Notes under the pieces: generated by a model
The model's input: the letters and a program-made list of their open reading frames with translations, nothing else
Database searches by the model: none
Told to the model about the DNA's origin: nothing
Made by a program: the position numbers and the translations under genes
Source of the DNA: Ignatzschineria ureiclastica
Lineage (GTDB): Bacteria; Pseudomonadota; Gammaproteobacteria; Cardiobacteriales; Wohlfahrtiimonadaceae
Length of the DNA stretch: 64,000 nucleotides
Assembly: GCF_003121845.1 (NCBI RefSeq)
Contig: NZ_QEWQ01000003.1
Location: 339,613-403,612 of the forward strand
Direction: 5' to 3'
In this document: positions 37,876 through 48,255 of the stretch, one piece after another
Layout: every line of letters starts with the position of its first letter
Numbering within the stretch: the stretch's first letter is position 1

Positions 37876-37924
37876 TAAAAAAGCCTCAAGTTTGAGGGAT
37901 TATATCAAACTTGAGGCTTCAATT
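37876..37924 (-). terminator. Strong terminator downstream of surA
   Basis: Perfect 15-bp arms AAGCCTCAAGTTTGA / TCAAACTTGAGGCTT with a 9-nt loop and a T run on the minus strand. It stands between surA and rsmA and should uncouple them. Confidence 0.9.
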
Positions 37925-38004
37925 TTATCTTAACGGTACAACTGTGATTGTCGGATCATTTCCCTTAATCACCTGAGTGTACGTCAAAGATGATCCATTA
38001 AAAA

Positions 38005-38991
38005 CTACTTTTGTGTTCCAACCCGTTTCTCGACATAGACATCCGATAACATACGGTTAAGCCACTCATCATATTTCGCTGCAGCTTTCTTTCTAAAATA
38101 GAACTCTTTCGCCACATTACGCATCGATTCATTATCTTGGAAGCCTGTACGGCGTTCATCTACGCGAATCAAATGGTAACCATAAGGGGTGCGCACCGGC
38201 TGACTAATTTCACCAATCGGCAACGTCACCATCACTTTTTCAAACTCAGGCATAAGCTGACCTTGCCCTACCCAACCGAGGTTTCCCTCATCTGCAGCTG
38301 AAACAGGATCTTGTGAGTTTGCACGTGCAACATCTTCAAAACTAATCTCACCGGCTAAAATACGATCCCGAAGACGGTTTGCTTCCTGAAGCGCACGCTC
38401 TTCTGATTTATCCTTATTCACTGCAATCAAAATATGTCGCGCTTTATTCTGTGGCGCATTCGCTTTTGCAAGCTGATCTTTGATTTTTTTGAAATCAGCG
38501 GTTTTCATGAAAAGATCAATCTCGTTTTCAGTGAAATTCAAACTTTGCACAATCTCATTTTGTAAACGGGAAGCGAGCATCTGTCCACGAATACTTTCAC
38601 GGTACTGATTAAAATCCATTCCTTGATAGATGATATATTCTCGTAAAGTTTCTACATCCGTCCCATTACGTGCCGCAATTTCATAAATGGCGTTATCTAC
38701 TTCACGATCTTGGACATAAATTCCGGTCTGTTTGGCAAATGCATCTTGGAATTTTGCCGTAATTAACACACGTGCGACATAATCTTCTAACTCATCACCG
38801 GTTAATCTTTGACCAGGTGGTAAATAATTCATCTCTTGCTTCGCTAAACCTAATTCCCGTTGCCATTCAGAGAGCGTGATCACGCCATTATTTACAACAA
38901 AGGCAATCCCATCCACTGTTCCAATGCGTGCTGTTGCCATAGGAGAGAACAACAACAGAGATACTAATAGAGTAATTGTACGTATATTCAT
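38005..38991 (-). CDS. surA: Periplasmic chaperone / peptidyl-prolyl isomerase SurA, single-parvulin form
   Basis: A 328-residue periplasmic chaperone for outer-membrane proteins. It has a signal peptide (cleavage after about residue 21, ATA|R), the SurA N-terminal domain (about 25-170) and one parvulin domain (KARHILIAV... to YGYHLIRV, about 180-290). E. coli SurA is about 430 residues with two parvulin domains, so this homolog lacks one. PpiC/PrsA-like proteins are an alternative, but the N-terminal domain and the rsmA neighbour favour SurA. Confidence 0.88.
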   Translation of the reverse strand: MNIRTITLLVSLLLFSPMATARIGTVDGIAFVVNNGVITLSEWQRELGLAKQEMNYLPPGQRLTGDELEDYVARVLITAKFQDAFAKQTGIYVQDREVDNAIYEIAARNGTDVETLREYIIYQGMDFNQYRESIRGQMLASRLQNEIVQSLNFTENEIDLFMKTADFKKIKDQLAKANAPQNKARHILIAVNKDKSEERALQEANRLRDRILAGEISFEDVARANSQDPVSAADEGNLGWVGQGQLMPEFEKVMVTLPIGEISQPVRTPYGYHLIRVDERRTGFQDNESMRNVAKEFYFRKKAAAKYDEWLNRMLSDVYVEKRVGTQK

Positions 38992-39161
38992 AAATGATGA
39001 CTTCTCACAAAATTCATTGAGTTATTTAGAGTATTTATTGCAAATAATATACTCTAAAAGGCTATGTAAACAGAAGAATTTTACCACCTTAATGCAATTA
39101 GCGCTAAGATATAATAAAATTGCAACAGCGAAATTTTATTATATCTAGGTTTTGGAAAATA

Positions 39162-39764
39162 ATGTCAAACGAAATTACAACACAAACTACAGCAACTCCT
39201 ACGCCCGACGAGGCGCCAATCACAGCACAAGAAGCTCGTCAGAAACGCATTGCCGTCTCTCAAGAACTTCTTAAAAAACTTGCTGAAGCTTACCCTACTA
39301 TCTTTCCTCAACCGAAAGATGGCCGTCCTGTCGCGCTTGCGATTGGCATTCATAAACAATTGATTCCGGTTGTGACTGAATGGGGATTTAGTGCGGTAAA
39401 TTTAAGATCAGCACTTGCTTGGTACACAAAACAACTTCGTTACCAACAAGCGGTACTTCATGCAAGCCACCGTACAAACTTAGATGGCACTGAAGCTGAA
39501 ATTATTGATGACACGCATCGTGCATTAGCACAAGAAAATGTAAATAAGATCCAAGCTTATTTAGATAAAAAGAATCCTGAAAGAGCCAAAAAACGTGCAG
39601 AAAAACGCAAACCTGCGCCTAAAGGTCCTCGCAAACCAAGATCGGCAAAACCTGGATCAGTAAAGTCGAATTCAGCATCTCCCAAACAGACTGATCATCA
39701 AGCGAGTGAACCTCGTTCACTCGATGAAAAAATGCAATCACTACTTAATAAGTTCAATCAGTAG
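39162..39764 (+). CDS. proQ: ProQ/FinO-domain RNA chaperone
   Basis: A 200-residue RNA-binding protein. The start is set at the ATG of MSNEITTQTT with GGAAA upstream. An N-terminal unstructured stretch precedes a FinO/ProQ domain (about 20-130; LAEAYPTIFPQPKDGRPVALAIGIHKQL). A Lys/Arg/Pro-rich tail follows. Such proteins bind structured sRNAs and mRNA 3' ends. The ProQ C-terminal Tudor-like domain seems to be absent. It lies 10 bp before argS, a likely operon. Confidence 0.85.
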   Translation: MSNEITTQTTATPTPDEAPITAQEARQKRIAVSQELLKKLAEAYPTIFPQPKDGRPVALAIGIHKQLIPVVTEWGFSAVNLRSALAWYTKQLRYQQAVLHASHRTNLDGTEAEIIDDTHRALAQENVNKIQAYLDKKNPERAKKRAEKRKPAPKGPRKPRSAKPGSVKSNSASPKQTDHQASEPRSLDEKMQSLLNKFNQ

Positions 39765-39773
39765 GAGTATCGC

Positions 39774-41492
39774 ATGAAACAGATTCCTATTCGTCTCTTA
39801 ACCGAGGCGCTTTCAACCCTTTCTGCAGAACATCAGATCGAAATTGATCCTGCACTTGTGCTTAAAAGTGTAGAGCGAACTCGTGATTTAAGCCATGGGG
39901 ATTTTGCGAGTAATATCGCGATGATGACGGCAAAACAGCTCAAATCTAATCCTAGAGCCATTGCCGAAAAGCTGATTGCAGCAATCGGTGAGCAACCCGA
40001 AATTGCCAAAATTGAGATCGCAGGTCCTGGATTTTTAAATTTCACATTCAAGCCTGATATTTACCATGCAGCACTCAATGAAGTGCTTGTAGAAGAAGAG
40101 CGTTACGGTACGAATGATCATGGCAATCATGAAAAAGTCCAGATCGAATTTGTCTCAGCGAATCCTACCGGACCGCTGCATGTCGGTCATGGTCGTGGGG
40201 CGGCTGTCGGCGATTCAATTGCCCGTCTTTTAGAAGCCAATGGCTACGATGTCACCCGTGAGTTCTACTACAACGATGCCGGTGCACAGATTGATAATTT
40301 AGCTGCTTCTGTGAAAGCACGTATCGATGGCATCACACCAGAGGATGCTTCTTGGCCTGCTGACGGTTATCGCGGCGAATATATTATTGAAATTGCTAAA
40401 AGCTACCTTGCTAAAGAGAGCGTTGTAGCTGATGATCGGGAAGTGACGGCTTCTGGTAATCCTGAAGATCTCACTGATATTCGTAATTTTGCGGTGGCTT
40501 ATCTGCGCCGGGAACAAGACTTAGATCTTAAAGCATTTGATATCAATTTTGATGTCTACTACCTTGAGTCTTCGCTCTATAAAGATGGCGCAGTTGATAA
40601 AGTCGTCAATCGACTCATCGAAAAAGGTGTCACTTACGAACAAGATGGCGCACTTTGGTTAAAAACCACAGATTACGGTGATGATAAAGATCGCGTGATG
40701 CGCAAAAAAGAGGGTGGCTATACCTACTTTGTGCCGGATGTGGCTTACCATGAGAAAAAATGGCAACGGGGTTTCCAATTTGTCATTAATGAGCAAGGTG
40801 CGGATCATCATGGCACGATCTCCCGTGTTCGTGCAGGCTTACAAGCACTTGATGTGGGCATTCCACAAGGATGGCCAGAGTATATTCTGCATCAAATGGT
40901 GATGGTGCTCAAAGATGGGCAAGAGGTAAAAATCTCTAAAAGAGCGGGTTCTTATGTTACGCTTCGTGATCTCATTGATGAAGTCGGCAAAGATGCCACT
41001 CGTTACTTCCTCGCGGCTCGTAATCCTGATTCTCAATTACAGTTTGATATTGATTTAGCGCTGTCACAATCAAGCGATAATCCGGTCTACTATATTCAGT
41101 ATGCGCATGCTCGTATCTGCTCTATTTTAGCTGAGCGTGAAAAGCGTGATAATGGCTTTGATCTTGCGCTTGCAAAAGCAAATCTTGAGCGCTTAACGAT
41201 GACGCAAGAGTATAAGTTAATGCGGACCATCACAGCCTTCAGAGAGATCATTAAAACGGCGGGCAATCATCGTGCACCACATCTAATTGCGAACTACTTA
41301 CAAGAATTAGCATCCGATGTACATAGCTATTACAATGCCAAAGATTCTGATGGCAATGCGATTCGTATCCTTACGGATGATGAATCACAAAAAGGCTTAC
41401 AAGATGCTAAACTCTTCCTATTAATGGCAGCAAAACAAGTACTTGCGAATGGATTATCGCTTCTTGGTTTATCTGCGCCAGTGAAGATGTAA
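39774..41492 (+). CDS. argS: Arginyl-tRNA synthetase
   Basis: A 572-residue class I synthetase charging tRNA-Arg. The HIGH-type motif is in [13 protein letters not shown] and the KMSKS counterpart is KISKRAG. The N-terminal Add-1 domain and the C-terminal DALR anticodon-binding domain ([13 protein letters not shown] onward) are present. Coupled to proQ upstream (10 bp) and followed by a SPOR protein, as is common in gammaproteobacteria. Confidence 0.97.
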   Translation: MKQIPIRLLTEALSTLSAEHQIEIDPALVLKSVERTRDLSHGDFASNIAMMTAKQLKSNPRAIAEKLIAAIGEQPEIAKIEIAGPGFLNFTFKPDIYHAALNEVLVEEERYGTNDHGNHEKVQIEFVSANPTGPLHVGHGRGAAVGDSIARLLEANGYDVTREFYYNDAGAQIDNLAASVKARIDGITPEDASWPADGYRGEYIIEIAKSYLAKESVVADDREVTASGNPEDLTDIRNFAVAYLRREQDLDLKAFDINFDVYYLESSLYKDGAVDKVVNRLIEKGVTYEQDGALWLKTTDYGDDKDRVMRKKEGGYTYFVPDVAYHEKKWQRGFQFVINEQGADHHGTISRVRAGLQALDVGIPQGWPEYILHQMVMVLKDGQEVKISKRAGSYVTLRDLIDEVGKDATRYFLAARNPDSQLQFDIDLALSQSSDNPVYYIQYAHARICSILAEREKRDNGFDLALAKANLERLTMTQEYKLMRTITAFREIIKTAGNHRAPHLIANYLQELASDVHSYYNAKDSDGNAIRILTDDESQKGLQDAKLFLLMAAKQVLANGLSLLGLSAPVKM

Positions 41493-41578
41493 GCAATCAA
41501 CGATAAGGACAATGAGTAACGGAGTAACAGTGATCTTTACGCTGATTTCACCGATGAATCGATAAGGATATTCAAAAT

Positions 41579-42307
41579 ATGGTGCAACTCGGACAAGTTA
41601 AATCTCGCGCAAAAATGCAGTGGCTTCGTTCTACGATACGCTTCTTTTTTAGCCGACCTACCAAAGGGAAGATGATTTTTTTCCTTTTCTTAGGTATTGT
41701 CATCGTGGGCACAGGATATCTGATTAGTAGTCATTTAGAGAAAAAAGCGATTGAAAAAGAAGCTCGACGCGTTGCCCGATTAGAAAGACTTGCTGCGCTT
41801 GAAGCTGAGCGCAACAAGCCTTTTGATCCTTCTGCAATCGAGATTCCTGAATCAGAGTTCTCCTTTTATAAACATCTTGAAAATAGATCCTTACATGTTG
41901 CAGGAGAAGAGAGTAGCGGCGGTATGCAATATATTGAACCACCGCCAAAGCCTAAATTTGAGCTCATTAGTCAATCATCCGGCTATGAAGCGGTCGATAA
42001 TCAGATCAAAAATGAGTTAGCGCTTGAGCTCCTCTCTCAATCTGAATTAGATAAACCAGCCCCACCACCTGCCGGCAATGAGATCAAGAAAAAGCTGCAG
42101 ACAGGGAGTTTCTCTTCCACTTTTGAAGCAAATATTCATAAATCGCAATTAGAAACAATGGGCTATAAACCCACTATTCAAAAGGCAACGGTTAATGGTA
42201 AAACCACTTACCGCGTACAAATCGGGCCTTTTACGCCTAAAACATTAGCAGAAGTAAAACGTCATTTAGATGATCAACAGATCAAGTTTATCGAAGTTAA
42301 ACCTTAA
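41579..42307 (+). CDS. SPOR-domain membrane protein (FtsN-like)
   Basis: A 242-residue protein. One transmembrane helix lies near residues 31-50 ([16 protein letters not shown]), then a coiled Glu/Arg-rich segment ([25 protein letters not shown]) and a Pro-rich linker. The C-terminal SPOR domain (about 165-240; [26 protein letters not shown]) binds denuded glycan at the septum. In Pseudomonas a SPOR gene also follows argS, before hslVU; hslVU is not here. It likely acts in division. Confidence 0.82.
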   Translation: MVQLGQVKSRAKMQWLRSTIRFFFSRPTKGKMIFFLFLGIVIVGTGYLISSHLEKKAIEKEARRVARLERLAALEAERNKPFDPSAIEIPESEFSFYKHLENRSLHVAGEESSGGMQYIEPPPKPKFELISQSSGYEAVDNQIKNELALELLSQSELDKPAPPPAGNEIKKKLQTGSFSSTFEANIHKSQLETMGYKPTIQKATVNGKTTYRVQIGPFTPKTLAEVKRHLDDQQIKFIEVKP

Positions 42308-42489
42308 TAAACTGCATCGTTGAATACCATTTTTCGGCACAATGCCCTATTATTTACAATATACACTATCGAAATACGCAGAAATCACTCGATGATCATC
42401 ACTCATCATTCATCGCTGAATTCCCTTTCAAAATAGCGTATAGTATCGATAACTCTCCGATTAAGTTATTACAAATTAAAGGTTTAAAT

Positions 42490-43062
42490 ATGTCACGAGG
42501 AATTAATAAAGTTATTCTTGTTGGACGTTTGGGTAATGATCCGGATGTTCGTTACACCGCTAGCGGTAGTGCCGTTACGACTATCTCTATTGCTACAAGT
42601 GAAAGCTGGAAAGATCGCAATACAGGGCAACAACAAGAACGCACTGAATGGCATCGAGTGGTATTCTTCGGAAGATTAGCGGAGATTGCAGGTCAATACC
42701 TCAAGAAAGGTTCGCAAGTTTATGTCGAAGGATCACTTCGTACAAGCAAATATACAGATAAACAAGGGATCGAGCGTTATTCAACAGATATTAATGCCAC
42801 TGAAATGCAGATGCTTGGCGGTAATAGTGGCGGTGGTGGCAACTACAACAATGATGCGATGTCACCTGCCGGTTATCCAAATATGAATCAAGCACCGGCA
42901 CAAGATCATTACAACCAATCGCCTCCTCGTAATCAAGGACAAGCACCACAACAAAATCAAGGTGGTCCAGCACCCTTTAATCCACCGAAGCAACAAGCAA
43001 CGGCGAATAACAGCATGTCTGATTTCGATAATCCATTAATGGATGATGATATTCCATTCTAG
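42490..43062 (+). CDS. ssb: Single-stranded DNA-binding protein
   Basis: A 190-residue protein. The N-terminal OB fold (about 1-108) starts [21 protein letters not shown], a Gly/Asn/Gln/Pro-rich linker follows, and the acidic tip MDDDIPF recruits repair and replication partners. It is monocistronic with its own terminator. The family call is certain. Confidence 0.97.
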   Translation: MSRGINKVILVGRLGNDPDVRYTASGSAVTTISIATSESWKDRNTGQQQERTEWHRVVFFGRLAEIAGQYLKKGSQVYVEGSLRTSKYTDKQGIERYSTDINATEMQMLGGNSGGGGNYNNDAMSPAGYPNMNQAPAQDHYNQSPPRNQGQAPQQNQGGPAPFNPPKQQATANNSMSDFDNPLMDDDIPF

Positions 43063-43108
43063 GGATAAATCTGTTACAGATAGATTTTTCATTAAAAATC
43101 AATTAGTG

Positions 43109-43140
43109 CACTCTAGAGAATATCTCTAGAGTGTTTTTTT
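43109..43140 (+). terminator. Terminator of ssb
   Basis: 11-bp stem CACTCTAGAGA / TCTCTAGAGTG with an ATA loop and T7. Confidence 0.9.
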
Positions 43141-43206
43141 ATGGTTACCCACTTTAAAGAACAAAAAGCATTAGAAATAGACTATCTGACTTATCATAGC
43201 CATCTA

Positions 43207-43779
43207 TTAACAGAGTATTTTTTGGATATATGCTCGAACTTCTGGGAGATCATCTTCAACTGAAAAATTTTTACAGAGTGCTTTGCGAGCAATTAGTCCA
43301 TCAATAATCGCAATAAGAAAAAACGTCATACTCTCTGAATCTAACGATTTATTAAACTCCCCATTTTCTTTTCCCTCTTCTAAAAGATCGAAAATACCCG
43401 CCCGTATTTGCGCATCACCCTCCAAAAAAATGGCTCGCAACTCTTCATTACGCGAAGATTCGGCTAAAATCTCAACCCAAAGATCATGATTTACCGGATA
43501 AGCCACTTCCTTTATGCAACTGATAACGATTGAACAGAGCTTTTCGAAACTAGAACCTTGTTTTTGAGTATGATATTTTGCAAGGCCTGTCGCTGTTTCT
43601 TCTTGGACAATTGCTTTAATCAATTCTGTTTTACCTGAGAAATAGGTATACATACTTCCTTGACTAATATCTGCTTCTGTCGCTATTTGGCGAATACTAG
43701 TCGCATTAAAACCATCTCTTGCAAAACATGTAGAGGCGGCTTGTATAATTTTGGTATAAGTCTCTTTTTTAGTTGTCAT
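43207..43779 (-). CDS. TetR/AcrR-family transcriptional regulator
   Basis: A 190-residue regulator. The N-terminal TetR HTH has the typical order ARDGFNATSIRQIATEADISQGSMYTYFSGKTELI (residues about 18-52). The C-terminal ligand domain resembles TetR_C_6-like sets. It lies downstream of the arginase-family gene on the same strand. A palindrome before that gene is a candidate operator, which would make this a local repressor. The ligand is unknown. Confidence 0.82.
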   Translation of the reverse strand: MTTKKETYTKIIQAASTCFARDGFNATSIRQIATEADISQGSMYTYFSGKTELIKAIVQEETATGLAKYHTQKQGSSFEKLCSIVISCIKEVAYPVNHDLWVEILAESSRNEELRAIFLEGDAQIRAGIFDLLEEGKENGEFNKSLDSESMTFFLIAIIDGLIARKALCKNFSVEDDLPEVRAYIQKILC

Positions 43780-43950
43780 AATAACTGCTGGTTTATTAAG
43801 GAAGTCATTCTTCTATTCTAAATTATACGCATCCCCATTAAAATAATCAGTAATTGTTGGATAAATAACATCAAAAAGCTCCATGGTCAAAATATGAAAA
43901 TGGAGCTATCACAATCAACTAGCAATCTATATTCAACATCAATTTAATCA

Positions 43951-44820
43951 TTAGCGACCTATTAATGGTAATTCTTCTAACATCTTTTGAAGGTTCTGGG
44001 CATCCCAAGGAAGGTGTTCAGCAATGGTTAACCCCACAACCGTTGAATGTTGATTAGCCTCTTTAACGATGTCTAAAACATCACGAATCATTAATTCACC
44101 TTCGGCGACTCCACCAAATTGATCTGCAGTTCGGTAAGGTTTAGCAAACAAAATTGAACGAAATTCTCTACTATCCAATACGTCTAAATCAATATGAATT
44201 GCAAGATATTCAATTTTATTCGCAATCAACCACTCTTGAATCACCGCTTGATTCTCTTTTAATTGTTTTGGCGATACCGTTGGAATAGCTAATTCTTTCA
44301 ATATCTCTTCTTCAACTGGTAAAGGATTATGTAATCCTGCAATTAAGACATTTTTCGAACTAACGGGTTTTACCACAAACTGCGTAAAATCTTTGTCCCC
44401 ATTTCCGACTAAGTTTCCTAAAACGTAAGCATGAGCATTTTCAAAACTCTGTGAAGTCTGCACGTCAGGATGTGAATCAATCCATAAAATCCCAAACTTA
44501 TCGCCATACTTCTCGTTTAACCAGGAAAATGGAACTAATGAAACTAAACAATCGCCACCAAATGTAACAATAGTATCAGGATTCTGTTTATTCAAAATAC
44601 TCAATGCTTTTTCTTGTTGTGCCACAAGCTCATTACGAGCTCTAGTGCCATTTTGAATGTCTAATTCTTGACCAATCGGCGTTACATTAACACGTTCAGT
44701 AATACCTTTTTCATCCGGCGCTAACCATTGAAGTAGCTCTGTCCCTAATGGATATAATGAATTATTGCCACCCTGCCATTGTGGAAATAGTAAACGAAGA
44801 CTTTTTGAAGAACGATTCAT
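43951..44820 (-). CDS. Arginase/agmatinase-family protein with altered first metal motif
   Basis: A 289-residue ureohydrolase-fold protein. The second motif IDSHPD (Asp115, His117, Asp119), NAH (His130) and DLDVLD (Asp211, Asp213, Asp216) carry the expected Mn-binding residues. The first motif reads GGDC, with Cys91 where the usual GGDH has a metal-ligand His. The chemistry is therefore uncertain: a different metal use or different substrate is possible. It is placed 171 bp upstream of a TetR gene on the same strand. Confidence 0.78.
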   Translation of the reverse strand: MNRSSKSLRLLFPQWQGGNNSLYPLGTELLQWLAPDEKGITERVNVTPIGQELDIQNGTRARNELVAQQEKALSILNKQNPDTIVTFGGDCLVSLVPFSWLNEKYGDKFGILWIDSHPDVQTSQSFENAHAYVLGNLVGNGDKDFTQFVVKPVSSKNVLIAGLHNPLPVEEEILKELAIPTVSPKQLKENQAVIQEWLIANKIEYLAIHIDLDVLDSREFRSILFAKPYRTADQFGGVAEGELMIRDVLDIVKEANQHSTVVGLTIAEHLPWDAQNLQKMLEELPLIGR

Positions 44821-44844
44821 AGTATACTCCTTGCATTAAAAATG

Positions 44845-44858
44845 AATGAACGTTCATT
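44845..44858. promoter_or_regulatory. Palindromic candidate operator for the neighbouring TetR regulator
   Basis: Perfect 14-bp palindrome AATGAACGTTCATT, 24 bp upstream of the arginase-family start. TetR-family sites are usually palindromes of this size with an ATGAACGTTCAT-like core. No binding evidence. Confidence 0.5.
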
Positions 44859-45077
44859 TATTATAAGTGTAAAATAAAAGATATCAAATAGTTATTGTTA
44901 AAATCGATGTAATAAGCTTCAATTTATGAGCGCTAGAAAATTTCATATCCACAATTCATGCAAATAGGCTTGCTTCAATTAAGGTACTACATTCACAATA
45001 ACCAAAATGTACACTGAAAGAACGATGCTCCTTACAGTCACTAGTAATCAACCACATAAAATATGGAATATCCTTTC

Positions 45078-45659
45078 ATGGAAAATAATAAAAAATCTCT
45101 CCGAGCGCACTATAAGAGATTGCGGCAAGACTTATCAGAAGAGATGCAGGCGCAATACTCTGCACTTATTTGTGCCGAAATCCTTAAGTCATTGCCGGAA
45201 AAGCCGATGAATATTCATCTTTTTCTACCTATGCAAGGTGCCGGTGAAGTCAATTTACATCCCCTATTAGCGACCTTATGGGAACGAGGGGATCGACTCT
45301 ATATTCCTCGTGTGAAAGGAAAAAATCTTGAGCATATTCACTTTACAGCTGATACCGATTTAGTTTTGAATCGTTGGCAGATTCCAGAGCCTGCTCTGCA
45401 TCACCCACCTGCATCAATTGATGAGATATCCCACATTAACTGGGTATTAACACCCTTACTAGTCTGTGATGAAGCAGGTTATCGTGTGGGCTATGGCGGA
45501 GGATTTTATGATCAATTTTTTCAAACATTCCCACAGGTCGTTAAGATCGGCGTTGGATTCTTTGCACCTATTACCGAAATCAGTGATCGTTATCAAGGAG
45601 ATATCCCCCTTAATCACTATATCATGCCAGGAAAGAAGCTCACATTTGAACATAGATAA
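45078..45659 (+). CDS. ygfA: 5-formyltetrahydrofolate cyclo-ligase
   Basis: Converts 5-formyl-THF to 5,10-methenyl-THF using ATP. The 193-residue protein starts at MENNKKSLRAHYKRLRQ, with GGAA nine bases upstream; an in-frame ATG at 45063 has no ribosome-binding site. The conserved basic N-terminus and the family motif GYRVGYGGGFYDQFF are present. In many gammaproteobacteria 6S RNA precedes this gene, but no clear 6S fold was found upstream. Confidence 0.88.
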   Translation: MENNKKSLRAHYKRLRQDLSEEMQAQYSALICAEILKSLPEKPMNIHLFLPMQGAGEVNLHPLLATLWERGDRLYIPRVKGKNLEHIHFTADTDLVLNRWQIPEPALHHPPASIDEISHINWVLTPLLVCDEAGYRVGYGGGFYDQFFQTFPQVVKIGVGFFAPITEISDRYQGDIPLNHYIMPGKKLTFEHR

Positions 45660-45703
45660 TGATAAACTAAAGATCTTCATCGGCTCATTATTAGGGGATT
45701 TTA

Positions 45704-47938
45704 ATGCTCTCACTCTATCCGTTGACTCGCGCATTTTATAACAATATCTTCTTCTACTGCCTTAAGATCTTTATCGTCATGAGCGGAGTCGTCATTATCC
45801 CTATGGCAATGACCGGTTCACTCCAGCTTCCCCCTATTTTAGGTGCTGTCGCAGCGGCATTAACCGATCTTGATGATCACATTAAAAATCGTATTAAAAA
45901 TATTGGTTTAATCCTACTTCTCTTTTTTATTGCCTCTGTCCTAGTGGAAATTTTAATGCCCCATCCGGTTTTATTTTTTCTACTCTGTGCATTTGGAACG
46001 ACGTTACTGATGATGTTCAGAGCGCTAGGAGAACGATTTGCCACCTTGGCCTTTGGCACTTTAGTGATCTCCGTCTATGCAATGCTCACCTTTGATGCAG
46101 AACGTGCGTGGTATCTGCAACCATTAATGCTCTTAAGTGGAGCGCTCTGGTTTCATCTCATCTCCCTCCCCTTTCACTTTATTTGGCCTGCACGCCCTGT
46201 CACCGATTCTTTAGCACATTGTTATCGGGAGTTAGCTGCTTTTTTAGAGCTCAAAGCGCGCTTTTTTGACCCTGATGAAGTAGAGAGCATTGAATCATTG
46301 AAATTGAAGCTCTCCATTGCCGGTAAACAACTCACGATGCGATTAAATCAGACGAGAGAAGTCATCATGCGCCGACTTAGGTTGCAACGCGATGCAGATA
46401 CAAAACTATTTCCTGAGCTTCTGAATGCTTATTTAACCGCTCAATCCCTCTATGAACGAGCCTCTTCGGTGCATGTGGATTATCTGTTACTGCATGAAAA
46501 ATTCCGTTATAGCGATCTTCTTTTTAGATTTCAACGCCTTATGATGCAACAAGGTAGTGAAGCACGTACGATTGCGATGACACTTACTGAACATCAGGAT
46601 TATCATTACTCTAATTATTTGGCGCGTCTAACCCTTCGACTTGAAGAGACCATTACCCAACTAGAAACCACTCATGAAGGGGAAGATCAAGAAATTGACA
46701 CGCTGCGACATCTACTTCACAATCTCTCTCAGATTAATCTGCTGCTCTCTAAATTAGAGCGTAGTACAAATAGGGAGAAACAAAATCCGCTGGATTCTCA
46801 TCGATTAGAAGATTTACGCCATAATCTCGCGCTTTTTCTACCGGAACAAGTTGCGACACTCTCTTGGAAAAATCGATTAAAAGCGCATATTGAACGATTA
46901 AAGATGCAGTTAACACCTGAATCAGAGATCTATCGCCATGCTATTCGAATGGGATTTGTAATGGGGGTAGGTTACTTAATCATTCTATTGGGAACCGGCA
47001 TTCATCAATACCTATTCCCAGACACCCCGATGACAACACGAATTTTCTGGATTGTATTGACGGCTATTTTTGTCTGCCAACCGAATTATAGCGCCACTAA
47101 AACCCGTATTCTAAAACGTCTATCTGGTACTATTGCCGGCGTTGTGATTACCATTTTATTTCTAGAGCTCTCTCCCTCTATTCCACTCCAAGCTTTAGTC
47201 GTTATCGCTAGTGGCACGCTCTTTTTCGCCCTCAGCGCAGTGCGCTACTCTTTCGCTACCGCACTTATTACCATTATGATTTTGATCGGCTTTAACCTCA
47301 ATGATTATGGTTTTATCGCACCGGAACGACTGATTGATACTCTAATCGGCTGTGCTATTGCTTGGATTGCATCCCACTATATTCTCCCTGATTGGCGTTA
47401 CTACAATGTGCCGGCAAGCTACTCGAAAGCGGCAAATGCTAATTGTGAATATCTTGCTGAAATTCGCACACAATATCATCAAGGTCGCAATGATAGCCTC
47501 GCTTATATCACAAGCCGAATGCGAGCGAATGATGCTGATAGTGAGCTCTCCCTGCTCTTCTCTGCGCTAAGTGATGCTAAACAGCAAAGTCATGAAGCAA
47601 AAGAGACTCTCTTCCATAACCTCTGCCTTAATAGCACTTTTCTAGGTTATCTCTCAGCCTTAGGCGCTCATCGCAATCAAATTCAATCACCGGAATTACT
47701 CACGACTTTAGATCAAGTAACCGACTTTATTATTAACGCACTTCAAAATAGAACGTTTGATAAAGCGCAATATAGCGCACTAAAAGCCTTACTCGCCGAG
47801 CAACTTCAGACAACGCAACAACCTAAGCAGAAAAATCAGCAGACTCATGAAAAAGCGATAGAACGCCTATTACTCCAACAACTTCATCTACTACTTCGTT
47901 CATTACCAAGTTATCTTCGAGCGCTCTTTAATGTTTAA
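45704..47938 (+). CDS. YccS/FUSC-family inner-membrane transporter
   Basis: A 744-residue membrane protein. It has two membrane blocks, an N-terminal cluster of hydrophobic helices (about 20-150) and a second cluster (about 405-565), joined and followed by cytoplasmic helical regions. This is the YccS/YhfK layout, in the same superfamily as AaeB/FusC aromatic-acid exporters. No adjacent AaeA-type adaptor is present. The substrate is unknown. AGGGGAT precedes the ATG. Confidence 0.82.
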   Translation: MLSLYPLTRAFYNNIFFYCLKIFIVMSGVVIIPMAMTGSLQLPPILGAVAAALTDLDDHIKNRIKNIGLILLLFFIASVLVEILMPHPVLFFLLCAFGTTLLMMFRALGERFATLAFGTLVISVYAMLTFDAERAWYLQPLMLLSGALWFHLISLPFHFIWPARPVTDSLAHCYRELAAFLELKARFFDPDEVESIESLKLKLSIAGKQLTMRLNQTREVIMRRLRLQRDADTKLFPELLNAYLTAQSLYERASSVHVDYLLLHEKFRYSDLLFRFQRLMMQQGSEARTIAMTLTEHQDYHYSNYLARLTLRLEETITQLETTHEGEDQEIDTLRHLLHNLSQINLLLSKLERSTNREKQNPLDSHRLEDLRHNLALFLPEQVATLSWKNRLKAHIERLKMQLTPESEIYRHAIRMGFVMGVGYLIILLGTGIHQYLFPDTPMTTRIFWIVLTAIFVCQPNYSATKTRILKRLSGTIAGVVITILFLELSPSIPLQALVVIASGTLFFALSAVRYSFATALITIMILIGFNLNDYGFIAPERLIDTLIGCAIAWIASHYILPDWRYYNVPASYSKAANANCEYLAEIRTQYHQGRNDSLAYITSRMRANDADSELSLLFSALSDAKQQSHEAKETLFHNLCLNSTFLGYLSALGAHRNQIQSPELLTTLDQVTDFIINALQNRTFDKAQYSALKALLAEQLQTTQQPKQKNQQTHEKAIERLLLQQLHLLLRSLPSYLRALFNV

Positions 47939-48016
47939 ATCCTTGATGCACTATGTTATTGCAAAGCTGGTTCAAAATAGATAGCGTCAAAATAGATAGT
48001 TTCAAAAAATCGAGTG

Positions 48017-48191
48017 GATAGTAAATTTGATTTAAGAAAAATGGTTTTAAATAGCTACCGCGAGATTTTAAAAGCCTATAAACCGTACTCAACAACACTT
48101 GCAAGATGCCGGATAGAACTGCTTCCTCGCCTCGATCAGCTGATTCGCCGGCATTTAAACAAGCTTATTTTGAATCAATATTATTAATATA
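48017..48191 (+). mobile_element. MITE-like element, full-length copy b
   Basis: A 175-bp element in the gap before ppnN, in the same orientation as copy c. The left end is GATAGTAAATTTGATTTAAG and the right end ...TTTTGAATCAATATTATTAATATA. The core AACACTTGCAAGATGCCGG and CGCCGGCATTTAAACAAGC matches copy c closely. Confidence 0.75.
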
Positions 48192-48255
48192 AAATTGGTT
48201 TTCAAAAAAATAGAGACTTCTTGCCCGTTGTAATCTGTGATCTGTTAGAATTACA

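Noticed and set aside
44880-45062. 6S RNA upstream of the 5-formyl-THF cyclo-ligase gene
   Set aside because: The position is right for gammaproteobacteria, but no long closed stem with a central bubble was visible; a covariance-model search would settle it.
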